A stretch of 64,000 bases of DNA from Tsukamurella sp. PLM1 (GCF_023168325.1 NZ_AP025688.1:2480001-2544000); one strand, 5' to 3'; positions 34,523 to 44,992 are shown, numbered from the stretch's first letter. Notes: generated from the sequence alone by a model not told the origin. Numbers and translations are program-made.

Positions 34523-36528
34523 GACGTCCGCGAAGGCGGGCCGCCCCGGCGCCGCCGGCCGGGCAGAACGGGGTCGGCCGAGGCGGTGACGTCGTACACC
34601 GCGTCGGTCACCGACTCGAGGGGCGCCAGGTCGTGCGTCACGATCACCAGGGTGGTGCCGGCCTCCTTCGCCGCGGACAGCGCAGCCGTCATCCGGACGG
34701 TCGCCTCGTCGTCGAGGCCCGCGAGCGGCTCGTCCAGCACCAGGACCTGTGGCTTCGACGCGAGCAGCCCCGCGAGCACCACGCGGCGCTGCTCCCCGCC
34801 CGAGAGCTCGTCGGCGCGCCGGTTCAGGAATTCGCCCGGGTCCAGGCCCACGGTCCGCAGCGCCGCCCGCACGCCGTCTGCGTCGGCGCCGGATGCGTCG
34901 GCCACGTCCTCGCGCACGGTGTCCCGCAGCACCTGCAGCCGCGCGTTCTGCACGCCGATCACCACGCGACCGCGGCCGTTGACCACCGGCGCACCGTCGA
35001 CGGTGACGGTGCCCGACGTCGGCCGCAGCAGCCCCGCGATCACCCACGCGAGCGTGGACTTGCCGGAGCCGTTGTCGCCGGTGACGGCGAGCGCGGTGCC
35101 GCCCGGAACGGTGAGGTCGACGTCCCGCAGCACCGGCCGGTCCCACGGAGTGCCCGGATCGCGGATCAGGCTCACGCCCCGCAGCTCGACGGTGCCCCGC
35201 GCACCGTCGGCGGGTGCGCCGCGCGCGCCGAGCACGTCGACGGTGCCCCGTGCCGCACCCAGTCGCACCTCGCGCCCGGCCGCGGCGGCCTCCGCGTCGT
35301 GGTGCGTGACGTGCACGACGGAGGTCCCCGAGGCGGAGACGTCCCGCATCACGTCGAGGACGGCGCCGCGGCCCTCCCGGTCGAGCATCGCTGTGGACTC
35401 GTCGCTGATCAGCAGCGCGGGATCGCGCGCGAGCGCGGCCGCCACGGCCAGACGCTGCAACTGCCCGCCAGACAGGGTCGCCGTCTCGCGCTCCTCGAGG
35501 CCGCCGAGCCCGACCCGCCGGAGCACGCCGGCGACGTCGGCACCGGACGCGAGCGCGCGGCCGAACCGCACGTCGTCCCCTACGCGCACCCCCAGGACCT
35601 GTGACTCGGGGCGCTGGAACACGACCGCCGTGCCCCCGGGCGCGCCGAGCCCGGGGCCACCCGGCCGCTCGACGGTGCCCGACGTGGGCGCCGCGCCCGC
35701 CAGCACGCGGGTCAGCGTGGACTTGCCGGCACCGTTGCGGCCGGTGACCGCGACGAACTCCCCCGGCTCGACGGTGAGCCCGGGAACGGCGAGGGCGAGC
35801 CGGTCGCCGTACCGCACCGTCACGTCCCGCAGGCGCACGGGGACCGGCCCAGCAGGACCGTCGGCGGGCTCGATCGCCGACAGGTGCCCCGTGTCCCGCG
35901 GCAGTACCCGGTCGGCGCGGAACAGCAGCGCGCCGAACATGAACCGGGCCAGCCACACGACGGCCAGCACGGCGACGATCAGTACCAGCGGCACCGTCAG
36001 CGGCCACCAGCGCAGCCCCCACTCCCACGCCGCCACCATCGGGCGCCCGAGGACGCCCAGGTGGACCGCGTCGAGGATCCGGGCGAGGCCGGTCACCGCC
36101 CCGCCCGTGACCGAGAAGATGACCTCCCGGGCCCCGGGGAACACCACGAGCAGCAGGACCGCGAGCGCCGACGACGGGATCGCGAGCAGGGGAAGCGCGT
36201 TGCGGACCAGCCGCGCGGTGGACCATCCGCGCCGGACCGAGGCCCCGAGCAGCATGCCCACCAGGCCCGACTCGATCGTGAGCACGACCGGCGCCGTCCC
36301 ACCGAGCAGGAACGCCATCACCACGCCCACCAGAAGTGCGAGAGCGCACGTGCGGAACGTGTGCCGCAGGCCGATGACCCCGAACGGCAGGCACGCCGCG
36401 AACGCGATCCCCGCCGCGTACGGCGACACCTGGGACACGAGCACCAGCGCGGCCGCGACGTCCGCCAGGGCCGCGGCCTCGGTGATCTGCCGCGCGCCCA
36501 GCCGGGCGCGCGGGCGCGCCGCGGTCAG
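34435..36528 (-). CDS. ECF transporter: membrane S-like domain fused to two ATPase domains
   Basis: About 697 residues. Residues 1-190 are a polytopic membrane domain with about five helices (ALVLVSQVSPYAAGIAFAACLPFGVIG; FLLGGTAPVVLTIESGLVGMLLGASVRRGW). Two CbiO-type ATPases follow: Walker A GRNGAGKST and signature LSGGQLQR in the first, GDNGSGKST and LSGGEQRR in the second, with Walker B LLISDEST and VLVLDEP. This is the layout of Rv2326c and should import a vitamin or metal. The start is unusual: the only suitable codon is CTG overlapping the upstream stop (CTGA), matching the GTGA/ATGA couplings elsewhere. The last ~45 residues are Arg-rich and may be out of frame. Confidence 0.82.
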   Translation of the reverse strand: MTAARPRARLGARQITEAAALADVAAALVLVSQVSPYAAGIAFAACLPFGVIGLRHTFRTCALALLVGVVMAFLLGGTAPVVLTIESGLVGMLLGASVRRGWSTARLVRNALPLLAIPSSALAVLLLVVFPGAREVIFSVTGGAVTGLARILDAVHLGVLGRPMVAAWEWGLRWWPLTVPLVLIVAVLAVVWLARFMFGALLFRADRVLPRDTGHLSAIEPADGPAGPVPVRLRDVTVRYGDRLALAVPGLTVEPGEFVAVTGRNGAGKSTLTRVLAGAAPTSGTVERPGGPGLGAPGGTAVVFQRPESQVLGVRVGDDVRFGRALASGADVAGVLRRVGLGGLEERETATLSGGQLQRLAVAAALARDPALLISDESTAMLDREGRGAVLDVMRDVSASGTSVVHVTHHDAEAAAAGREVRLGAARGTVDVLGARGAPADGARGTVELRGVSLIRDPGTPWDRPVLRDVDLTVPGGTALAVTGDNGSGKSTLAWVIAGLLRPTSGTVTVDGAPVVNGRGRVVIGVQNARLQVLRDTVREDVADASGADADGVRAALRTVGLDPGEFLNRRADELSGGEQRRVVLAGLLASKPQVLVLDEPLAGLDDEATVRMTAALSAAKEAGTTLVIVTHDLAPLESVTDAVYDVTASADPVLPGRRRRGGPPSRTSWAGRCRAGVRPGACGSARSSRSWWPWAW
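35187..35209. repeat. Inverted pair of the CGACGGTGC 9-mer
   Basis: CGACGGTGC and GCACCGTCG face each other with 5 bases between them, inside the ECF ATPase gene. The same arrangement with the same spacer length occurs at 13574-13596. Confidence 0.7.
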
Positions 36529-37091
36529 CGTGCGATCAGGTTGACGACGACGGTGCCCGACGAGCTCGCGAGCTCGTCGCCCGCGACCGGTGTGCCCTCG
36601 ATTCCGGCCACCGAGACGGCGTAGTTCTGGTTCGGGTTCGCGTCGAGCGTCGACACCTCGAATCCGAGCACGCACCGGCCCGACCGGAGGACGCCCTTGT
36701 CGAGCGTGGCATCGAACGTGCCGCCCTGGCCGCGGAACGTGATCCGCGCGCCCTCGCGCACGTCGGCCGCGCCGCCGGTCCCGCTGCACGTGGTGGTGGT
36801 GGCCGTGTACTGCGCGGGCATGAGGACGACAGCGCCGTGCTTGACGAACGCGGTGGTCGCGAACCCGAAGGTCACCGCCACGATGCCGACGACCGCCATC
36901 AGGACCGCTGCGACCGCGGTGACCACGACGACCCACGTGCGATTGCCCGGACCGTGCCGACGCCACGGCTGCTGGGCGCCGGGCGGCAACGGGGCGGGCA
37001 GCTCGGCGCGGGGATCCCGGCCCGGGGTGCCCTCGGGGACGGACGGCACCGGCGAGGACTCCGGCCGCTCCTGCAACTCCTGGCTGGTCAC
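36525..37091 (-). CDS. Membrane-anchored extracytoplasmic protein
   Basis: 188 residues. A Pro-rich cytoplasmic N-terminus (about 60 residues) is followed by one TM helix (WVVVVTAVAAVLMAVVGIVAVTFGFATTAFV) and a ~100-residue outer domain with two cysteines (TTTTCSGTGG; RSGRCVLGFEV) likely to form a disulfide. Family unknown; position suggests it accompanies the ECF transporter. The GTG start overlaps the tesB stop by four bases, and its own stop overlaps the ECF start, so it is translated within one operon with both. Confidence 0.75.
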   Translation of the reverse strand: MTSQELQERPESSPVPSVPEGTPGRDPRAELPAPLPPGAQQPWRRHGPGNRTWVVVVTAVAAVLMAVVGIVAVTFGFATTAFVKHGAVVLMPAQYTATTTTCSGTGGAADVREGARITFRGQGGTFDATLDKGVLRSGRCVLGFEVSTLDANPNQNYAVSVAGIEGTPVAGDELASSSGTVVVNLIAR

Positions 37092-37978
37092 TTGGCCCCC
37101 TTCGACGGGAAGTACTTGAGCACACCCTCCTGGGTGGTGCTTGCCACCAGCATGCCCTCGGAATCGAAGAACTGCCCGTTCGACATACCGCGGCCGCCGT
37201 CCGCGACGGTGGAATGCGACGCGTAGAGGTTGTACTCGTCGAACTTCACCCGGCGGTGGAACCACAACGACTGGTTCAGCGTGACGGCCATGATCCGGTC
37301 GTACCCCCAGGACAGGCCGTGCCGGGTGATGATCGAATCGAGGATGGTCGTGTCGGAGGCGTACGCGAGCGCGGCGTCGTGCAGCACCTGATCGTCCGGC
37401 AGCGGACCGGCGGTGCGGATCCAGACGTTGTTGTCCTCCTGGATCACGCCCTTGCCCTTGGCGATCCACGCCGGATCGTTGGTGAACCGCATGTCCATCG
37501 GCTGCGGCGCCTCGACGAACATGGTGACGACGTCCTCGTAGCCCTTGAGGGTGTCCTGGATGTTCGGCAGGCCCTCTGGCCCGGGCACCTGCGGCGGCGC
37601 GTCGTGGTGGACCAGGGGGTTGCGCCCGTCGGTCTGGTACGCCAGCTGCATGAGCGCCAGCACGGTGCCGCCCTGCTCGACCGAGACCAGGCGGTTCGCG
37701 ACGTTGCGGGTGTCGCGCAGCCGGCGCACGCTGAACTCCAGGTCGGCCGTCACCTCGCCGCCATTGATGAAGTGCGTGTGCGCCGCGTGCAGGAACAGCG
37801 AATCCCGCGCCCCGGCAACGGTGTTGCCCGAGGCGACGATCGCCTGCGAGAGGATCTGGCCGCCGAAGGTGCGGGCGGCGACCTTCGCGGGATGCCGGCC
37901 GAGGAACCGGTCGTCACCCGCCTCCGCGAGGTCCAAGGTCGCCAGGAACCCGTCGAAATCGGTTTCAGTCTCCGTCAT
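37088..37978 (-). CDS. tesB: Acyl-CoA thioesterase II (TesB)
   Basis: 296 residues forming a double hotdog fold: FLGRHPAKVAARTFGGQILSQAIVASGNTV in the first half, WFHRRVKFDEYNLYASHSTVADGGRGMSNGQFFDSEGMLVASTTQEGVLKY in the second. The C-terminal segment with HSTVADGGRGMSNGQ is the TesB signature. It hydrolyses fatty acyl-CoA to free acid and CoA. It lies next to pyk as in M. tuberculosis (tesB1 after pykA). The ATG gives MTETETDFDGF; the stop is coupled to the next gene. Confidence 0.93.
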   Translation of the reverse strand: MTETETDFDGFLATLDLAEAGDDRFLGRHPAKVAARTFGGQILSQAIVASGNTVAGARDSLFLHAAHTHFINGGEVTADLEFSVRRLRDTRNVANRLVSVEQGGTVLALMQLAYQTDGRNPLVHHDAPPQVPGPEGLPNIQDTLKGYEDVVTMFVEAPQPMDMRFTNDPAWIAKGKGVIQEDNNVWIRTAGPLPDDQVLHDAALAYASDTTILDSIITRHGLSWGYDRIMAVTLNQSLWFHRRVKFDEYNLYASHSTVADGGRGMSNGQFFDSEGMLVASTTQEGVLKYFPSKGAK

Positions 37979-38042
37979 GACGACGAGCGTACTGAAGCCG
38001 CCCGAGCGGCTCGGGGAAGGCCACCGAGCCGCCCGCCACGAC

Positions 38043-39462
38043 CTAGTGGTCGTCCTCGCCGATCCGGTGCACCTGGATGAGGTTGGTCGAACCGATGGTC
38101 CCGGGGCGCGCCGGCCACGATGACCACCTGATCGCCCTTGGAATAGCGGCCGATGCCCTCGAGCGACTGGTCCACCTGCTTGATCATCGCGTCGGTGCTG
38201 TCGGCCCCGTCGACGAGGAAGGTCTCAGTGCCCCAGGACAGTGCGAGTTGGCTACGCACCTCCGGCAGCGGCGTGAACGCCAGCAGCGGCAGGCGGGTGT
38301 GCAGGCGAGCGAGGCGGCGCACGGTGTCACCCGACTGCGTGAACGCGACCAGCGCCTTGGCGTTGAGGCGTTCGCCGATGTCGCGGGCCGCGTAGGAGAT
38401 GATGCCGCGCTTGGTGCGGGGCACGTGGTTCAGCGGCGGGACCGACGGTCCGCCGTCCTCCACCGCCTGCACGATCTTGGCCATGGTGCGGACGGTCTCG
38501 ATCGGGTACTTGCCCACCGAGACCTCGCCGGAGAGCATCACCGCGTCGGCGCCGTCGAGGACGGCGTTGGCGACATCGGAGGCCTCGGCGCGGGTGGGGC
38601 GACTGTTCTCGATCATCGACTCGAGCATCTGCGTGGCCACGATCACCGGCTTGGCGTTCTCCCGGGCGATCTGGATGGCCCGCTTCTGCACCAGCGGCAC
38701 CTCCTCGAGCGGCAGCTCCACCCCGAGGTCCCCGCGGGCGACCATCACCGCGTCGAACGCCAGGATCACCGCTTCGAGGTTGTCGATCGCCTCGGGCTTC
38801 TCCAGTTTGGCGATCACCGGCACCCGCCGGCCGACGCGGTCCATGACCGCGTGCACCCGCTCGATGTCGGCCGGGGACCGCACGAACGACAGGGCGATGA
38901 AGTCCACACCGAGCTCCAGCGCGAACTCGAGGTCCTCGATGTCCTTGTCGGACAGCGCCGGGACCGAGACGTTCATCCCGGGCAGCGAGACGCCCTTGTT
39001 GTTCGAGACCGGACCGCCCTCGGTGACCTCGCACACCACGTCGTCGCCGTCGACGGAGACCACGCGCAGCCCGACCTTGCCGTCGTCGACGAGGAGCCGA
39101 TCGCCCGGCTGGGCGTCCTGCGCCAGCTCCTTGTAGGTGGTGGAGACGCGGTCGTGGGTGCCGGTGACGTCCTCGACGGTGATCCGCACCGTCTCACCCG
39201 TCTCCCAGACGGTGCGGCCGTCGCCGGCGAACCGACCCAACCGGATCTTCGGACCCTGCAGGTCCGCCAGGATCCCGACCGCCCGCCCGGTCTTGTTCGA
39301 CGCGGCACGCACCCGGTCGTAGTTCACCGCGTGGTCGGCGTGCTCACCATGGCTGAAATTGAGTCGGGCGACGTCCATGCCCTCCTCGACGAGGGCGAGC
39401 ACCTTCTCGTCGGTTCCGACGGCGGGGCCCAGGGTGCAGACGATCTTTGTTCGACGAGTCAC
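38043..39462 (-). CDS. pyk: Pyruvate kinase (C-terminal frame break)
   Basis: About 473 residues with the actinobacterial pyruvate kinase sequence: TKIVCTLGPAVGTDEKVLALVEEGMDVARLNFSHG, the PEP/metal site VPVIAKLEKPEAIDNLEAVILAFDAVMVARGDLGVELPLEEVPLVQKR and ATQMLESMIENSRPTRAEASDVANAVLDGADAVMLSGE. The frame breaks near 38105 in VIVAGAP; another frame supplies the expected end TIGSTNLIQVHRIGEDDH, requiring two bases (one C and one G) in CCCC/GGG runs. It makes pyruvate and ATP in glycolysis. The start is the GTG giving VTRRTKIVC; a GTG three codons upstream is possible. Confidence 0.95.
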
Positions 39463-39472
39463 CGCGTCCACG

Positions 39473-40505
39473 TTAGTCCCCCGCATTCCGCTCTGTGGAC
39501 TCTCCTGCTAACCCGCGGGTATCCATCTGGCGAACATCAGCCTCCTCCTCGGTGGCGTCCGGCTCCTCGGCCCCGGTCTCCGCGTCCGACGGTGCCTCGT
39601 CCAACGGCGCAGCCGCCTCGTCGGGCTCTCCCGGCGCAGCCACCTCCGGTGCCCCGGTGAGCACCGTCTCCTCGCGCCCCTTCGCCGCCAGGAAGAAGTA
39701 CGCGAGCGCGCCCGCGAACACGATCGCCGCCGTGAACACGTTGATCCGCACGCCGAGGATCAGGGTCGCGTGGTCGTCGCGCATGAGCTCGATGAAGAAC
39801 CGGCCCAGGCAGTAGCCGGCCACGTAGAGCGCGAACAGGCGGCCGTGGCCGATCCGGAACCTGCGGTCGACGATCACCAGGAACGCCGCGACCAGCAGGT
39901 TCCAGACGAGTTCGTAGAGGAATGTGGGCTGGACGGTCGCCAGGACCACGCCCGTACTGTGCCCGTCGAGCACGTCCGGGCCGCGCTGGCCCACGTCGTT
40001 GGCGCGCTCGAAGATCTGCAGGCCCCACGGCAGTGTGGTGGAGCCCGCCGTACAGCTCCTGGTTGAACCAGTTCCCGAGTCGGCCGATGGCCTGCGCGAC
40101 GATGATCGCGGGCGCGATCGCGTCGGCGAAGGGCCCGAGCTTGATCCCCATCTGGCGGCAGCCGATCGCCGCGCCGACGCCGCCGAGTGCGACGGCGCCC
40201 CAGATCCCGAGGCCGCCGTCCCACATCCGGAAGACCGCGGCGAGGCCGCGCCCGTTCTCGCCGAAGTAGGTACTGAAGTCGGTGAGCACGTGGTAGAGCC
40301 GACCGCCGATGAGGCCGAACGGGACGGCCCACACCGCCACGTCGAGGACCTGGCCGGGCTTGCCGCCGCGGGCCACCCAGCGGCGGTCGCCCCACCAGCA
40401 GGCGACGACGATGCCGACGATGATGCACAGCGCGTACGCACGGATCGGGACGGGCCCGAGGTGCCAGACGCCCTGCGCGGGACTCGGGATGCTCGCGAGG
40501 ATCAC
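39473..40505 (-). CDS. lgt: Prolipoprotein diacylglyceryl transferase (frame interrupted)
   Basis: About 343 residues, seven helices. Signatures: [67 protein letters not shown] (the Lgt H-G-G region), and [15 protein letters not shown] with the conserved R and N. One extra G near 40047 breaks the frame; the other frame continues [11 protein letters not shown]...[24 protein letters not shown] to the stop. An acidic C-terminal tail of ~75 residues follows, as in mycobacterial Lgt. The enzyme attaches diacylglycerol to lipobox cysteines. I start at the GTG of [12 protein letters not shown]; a GTG nine codons upstream is possible. Confidence 0.93.
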
Positions 40506-40538
40506 GCCCGTCACCCTACTGACCGCCGACACGGGGCG

Positions 40539-42061
40539 TCACTGCGAGCGCAGCCGCTCCCACAGCTCGGGCCAGGCGACGGTTCGCCCCGTGTAGAGGT
40601 GTACGACGGGATCACCGGTCTCCCCGGGCGCCGACACGGCCCGACGGTGCTCGAAGGCCCCGTCGAGCACGGGCGACGGGTCGCCGATCCAGAGCACCGC
40701 GCGGGCGTCGGCCGGCGGGCGGCCGAAGTAGTAGTACGCGCGGTGCCCGCTGTACGCGCGGGGCAGGCCCTCGTCGCGGCCGAAGAAGTCGACGGCGGCG
40801 GCGAAGGGGTAGCTCTCGGCGACGATGACGGTGCCGTCGCGCTCCGCGGGCGGGAGGGTCCGGTAGGCGGCGACGACCGTCCCGGACAGCTTCTGCAGCA
40901 GGGTGTCGCCGTCGACGAGCATGGTGGCGGGCGCGCGCAGCGGCGTCCCGATCCACTCGGCCATCGCGGGCGTCCACACCGGCGAGGCCGCGATCCAGCT
41001 GGCGGCGGAGCCGAGTAGCGCGAGGACCGCGATCGCGCGGAGGACGCCGTGGGCCGGCGTCCGCGGCGCGCGAGCCACCCTTCGGCGACGACGGCGCCCG
41101 CGGCCATCGGCAGGGCGTACACCGACGCCAGGTAATAGGCGCGGCCGTGGGTGAGCACGATCGCGGCGACGACCAGCACCAGCGCGACGCCGAGGAAGCG
41201 GTACGGGCGCAGGTCGCGCGAGCGCAGCAGTGCGACGACCCCGGCCAGGAGCAGCGGCAGCCCGATCAGCAGGCCCGCGCCGAACAGCCCGACGAGCGCG
41301 AACCCGGTGCCGCCGGGCCACTCGGCCCGGACGACGGCACCCATCCGCGTGTAGGCCCAGTCGTGCCCCGCCTGCCACCAGAGCGTGGGCGCGACGGCGA
41401 CGACGGCGAGGGCGGCGCCGGCCCACAGGGCGGGCCGGGTGAGCAGCCGCCGCGGACCGCACGCGAGGGCGCCGACGGCGACCGCGACCCACAGCGCGGG
41501 CACGAGGAACTTGGTGAGCAGCGACAGCGCGGTCACCGCGCCGGCGAGGAGCAGCAGCCGGTCGGCGCGAGTGCGCACCCAGCGGACCAGCAGGTACAGG
41601 ATCACCGTCCACCACAGCGGGTCGAGCGAGTACGTCGCGAGCCAGTGCCCGACGGAGCTCACCAGCGACATCGCGACCGCCGCCGCGGCGAAGGCCTGCG
41701 CCCCGGCGCGCCCGCCCAGCTCGCGGGCGAGGAGGCCGGTCAGCAGGGTGTTGGCCACGACGGCGAGCGTCGCGGGCAGCCGCAGCACGACGAGGTTCCC
41801 GTGCGCCAGGTGATCGAGTCCGGCGGCGAGCAGCGGCACCAGCGGCGGCTGGTCGAAGTAGCCGGCAGCGGGGTGCTCCCGCCCCGCGACGACGAAGTAC
41901 GCCTCGTCGAAGAAGTAGCCGTAGTTGCGGCTGCCGAGCAGCATCACGACGAGCACGGCGGAGCCGATGAGGGCGAGGTGCCGCCGCGCGACGGGCGGCG
42001 GCGGTGCCCCGCTCATATCCGTGGACCGGGTGGATGGTGAGGCGGCGACCTGGGATGTCAT
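40539..42061 (-). CDS. GT39-type membrane glycosyltransferase (frame interrupted)
   Basis: About 507 residues, with a large N-terminal multi-helix domain. The first periplasmic loop has the catalytic-type acid pair in NYGYFFDEAYFVVAGREHPAAGYFDQPPLVP, typical of ArnT/PMT-like (PF13231) transferases that use polyprenyl-phosphate sugars. About 11 helices follow. A base is missing near 41075; the C-terminal periplasmic domain continues in the second frame (VLRAIAVLALLGSAASWIA; GLPRAYSGHRAYYYFGRPPADARAVLWIGD). It is divergent from the sensor-kinase gene. The acceptor is unknown; lipid or cell-wall glycan is likely. Confidence 0.85.
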
Positions 42062-42191
42062 GGCTACGACGGTCGCGGACGGGGCGCAGAGCCGGTAGCG
42101 GCGTTCGGCGGACCGTCGACCGACGAAGGGCCGGCCGGCGACCGACGGAAGTCGGTACCGGGCGCGTCCCGCGCGTCCCTACGATGACTGC

Positions 42192-43304
42192 ATGCCGCCC
42201 GAGTCCAGCCCCTTCGAACCCGGTCCCCGCTCCCGCGCCGCCCACGCGACGCTGCTCGCGGTGTCGGCGGCCGGCACCGTCGCGCTGGTGATCGCACTGT
42301 TCCCCACGCTGCGGGGCGCCGGCCTCTGGCTGGGCGCGGCGGCGATGCTCGCCGCGTCCGCGGCGCCGGCGTTCGTGCGCCCCGTGGTCGCGGCGCCCGT
42401 CGTCGCGGCGGCGGGCTGCTACCTCGTGCTCGGCCCCTGGGCAGAGGCGACGGCGTCGGGCGCGGCCTTCTGGGTCGCGGTGGCGGCCTCCCTCGTCTCC
42501 TCGGCCGCGGCGCAGACCGTGCGAAACCGCGTCGAGGCGGCGATCGCCTTCGTCCCGTTCGCGGTCTTCGCGGCGACGGTGGGGGCGTCCTCGCACTCGG
42601 TGTGGGGCGCGCTCGGTTCGCTCGCGCCGATGCTCGGCGGCACGACCGTGGGCCTCGGGATGCGGCTGCGCGTCGCCCAGCGGGAACGGCGCGCGTTGGC
42701 GGCGCGGCAGGCCCGGGCCGATGAGCGGCTCGCACTCGCCGCCCAATTGCACGACCTCGCGACCTCGCGATTGACCCGGATCGTGCTGGTCGCCCGCGCG
42801 GCGGACCAGCCGGGGATCGAATCGGACGCGCAGGCCGCCCTCGCCGACCTCCGACGGGTCGTCGTCGGGCTGCAGACCGCCGAGGCGCCGTCGGCCCCGC
42901 TCGCGACCGGCGGCGTGGTCGCGCCGGGCGCTCTCGAAGGCACGATCACCGCAGCGGTGGACCGGGCCCGCGACGCGGGCCAGCGCGTGACCCTGACCGG
43001 ATCCGCCTCGGCGCCGCTCCCCCGCGCGACGGCCGACTGTCTGACCCGCGTGCTCGAGGAGGGCCTCGCGAACGCGCGCAAGCACGCCGCGGGCGCACCC
43101 GTCGACGTCGAGGTGACCGACCACGGCCTGCTCGTGCACAACCCGTCCGCGCCCGCCGACCCCGTCCTCGCCGCGACCGGGAGCGGGACGGGCCTCCGCG
43201 GGCTCGCCGCGCGCACCGCGCTCGTGGGCGGCACACTCCGGCACGGCCCCTCGGCCGACGGTGGTTGGACAGTGCAGGCCGAGTTCCCGGCGGTCGCACG
43301 ATGA
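42192..43304 (+). CDS. Sensor histidine kinase, NarL-partner (HisKA_3) type
   Basis: 370 residues. The N-terminal ~155 residues contain about five helices without an obvious extracellular domain, so it may sense something in the membrane. The HisKA_3-type dimerisation helix has the phospho-acceptor H187 (LALAAQLHDLATSRLTRIV), followed by the HATPase domain, with the N box LARVLEEGLANARKHAAG-like segment CLTRVLEEGLANARKHAAGAP and the G box GTGLRGLAARTALVGG. Its stop overlaps the response-regulator start (ATGA). Together with the next two genes it forms an operon ending in a lycopene cyclase. Confidence 0.9.
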   Translation: MPPESSPFEPGPRSRAAHATLLAVSAAGTVALVIALFPTLRGAGLWLGAAAMLAASAAPAFVRPVVAAPVVAAAGCYLVLGPWAEATASGAAFWVAVAASLVSSAAAQTVRNRVEAAIAFVPFAVFAATVGASSHSVWGALGSLAPMLGGTTVGLGMRLRVAQRERRALAARQARADERLALAAQLHDLATSRLTRIVLVARAADQPGIESDAQAALADLRRVVVGLQTAEAPSAPLATGGVVAPGALEGTITAAVDRARDAGQRVTLTGSASAPLPRATADCLTRVLEEGLANARKHAAGAPVDVEVTDHGLLVHNPSAPADPVLAATGSGTGLRGLAARTALVGGTLRHGPSADGGWTVQAEFPAVAR

Positions 43305-43929
43305 CGGTGCGTGTGCTCGTGGCCGACGACGATCCGATCGTGCGCGAATATCTCCGCGCGATGCTGTCCTCGGAAACCGGCCTCGACGTGGTGGCGACGG
43401 CGGCCGACGGCGCGGCGGCTGTCGAGGGCGCCATCGCGCATCAGCCCGACGTCGCCCTCCTCGACGTCCGGATGCCCGGCGTCGACGGGATCGTCGCGAC
43501 CCGCGCACTCCGCGAGCTCGACCCGCCGGTCGCGGTCGTCCTGATCACCACCCTGGACACCGATGCGGTGCTGGTGGACGGGCTGGCCGCGGGCGCGGCC
43601 GGCTTCGTCGTGAAGACCGCCGAGCCGGCGCTGCTGGCGTCGGCCGTGCGTACCGCGGCGGCGGGTGGCTCCCTACTCTCCCCGACGCCCTCGGCCGACT
43701 GGTACGGCTCGCGGGCGACGGCGCCCGGAAGCACGATCCGCGGATCGAGGAGCTCCCGGCTCGCGAACAGGATGTGTTGCGCGAGCTCGCGACCGGCGCG
43801 TCCAACGCCGAGATCTCGGCGCGGCTGCACCTCGCGGAGTCCACGGTCAAGGGCTATGTCTCGGCCCTGATGACCCGTCTCGACTGCGCGAACCGGACCC
43901 AGCTGGCGCTGCTCGGAGCGGCACTGTGA
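43301..43929 (+). CDS. NarL/LuxR-type response regulator (frame interrupted)
   Basis: About 209 residues. The receiver domain carries the phospho-acceptor D55 (VALLDVRMPGVDGI), the acidic pocket D9-D11 and the K of FVVKTAEPAL. The frame breaks in CTCTCCCCG near 43680 (one C short); the second frame continues DALGRLVRLAGDGARKHDPRI and the LuxR helix-turn-helix LPAREQDVLRELATGASNAEISARLHLAESTVKGYVSALMTRL. It is coupled to both neighbours (ATGA with the kinase, GTGA with the cyclase). Confidence 0.9.
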
Positions 43930-44992
43930 ACACGCCGGACCTCGTCGTGTTGGGCCTCGGCCCGGCGGGACGTGCGATCGCCCATCGCGCGGCGGCGTCC
44001 GGGCTCCGGGTGCGGGCGTTCGATCCCGCGCCGGACGCGCGATGGCGGCGCACCTTCGGGCTCTGGGCCGATGAGCTGCCGGTGTGGCTTCCGCGCGCGG
44101 CGGTCGCGGCCGTGTCGTCGCCGCAGGTCGTCGTGCGGACCCGGCACGATCTGCGGCGGGAGTACGCGATGCTCGACGTCGACGCCCTGCAGGACGCGAT
44201 GCCTCTCGACGGAGTGGACGTCCGGACCGACCGCGCGGACCGGGACGGGCACGGCGCCGCGTTCGTGATCGACGCGCGGGGCCGGCACCGTCGACCCCGG
44301 CGTCCGTTCCCCGGCAGACGGCCGCAGGGGTCCTGGTCCCGGCCGGGGCGCACGAGGAGTTGTGGATGGATTGGCGTCCCGCGCCCGGCGTACCCGACCG
44401 AGCACCGGCCTCGTTCCTCTACGCCGTGCGGGTGTCCGACGACGCGGTGCTGCTGGAGGAGACGTGCCTGGCCGGGGCGCCGGCGGTCACCGTCGACGCG
44501 CTGGAGGCGCGCCTACGCAACCGGCTGGCGCACCGCGGGGTCGAAACGGGCGACCTGGACGAGCGGGTGGACTTCCCGCTGCTCACCGCAGGGCCGCGAC
44601 GCGGTCCCGGGTGGTGCGGAGTGGGTGTGCGCGGCACCACGCTGCACCCGGCGACGGGATACTCGGTCGCGGGGTCGCTGGCGTTCGCGGATGTCGCCGT
44701 GACCGCGTTGCGCGGCGGCCGCAATCCGGTGAGCGTGGACGCCGTGGCCGCGCACCGGCTGCGCGCCGCCGCGCTGCGCGCGCTGCTGGGGATGAACCCC
44801 GCCGAGCAACGCACCTTCTTCGAGACCTTCTTCGGGCTCGACGACCGCCACGTCCGCGCGTTCCTCGCGCCGTGTTCCGGAACGACGGCGAACGCCGCAG
44901 CGATGGCTGCGGCGTTCGCGGCGGCGCCGTGGGGGCTGCGCCGGCGCCTGGCGCGGGCGGTTACTCCGCCGACTTCTCGCCGGCGCCGCTGA
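43926..44992 (+). CDS. Lycopene cyclase, CrtY/CrtL type (frame interrupted)
   Basis: About 355 residues. The GTG start gives VNTPDLVVLGLGPAGRAIAHRAAASGLRVRAFDP, an FAD/NAD dinucleotide-binding start. The frame breaks near 44288 (FVIDARG); the second frame has QTAAGVLVPAGAHEELWMDWRPAPG and the late SVAGSLAFADVAVTAL and HVRAFLAPCSG motifs expected in lycopene beta-cyclases. The enzyme closes the ends of lycopene to make beta-carotene rings. No phytoene synthase or desaturase lies in the window. Placement directly after a two-component system suggests regulated pigment synthesis. Its end overlaps the convergent thioredoxin gene by 32 bases. Confidence 0.78.
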
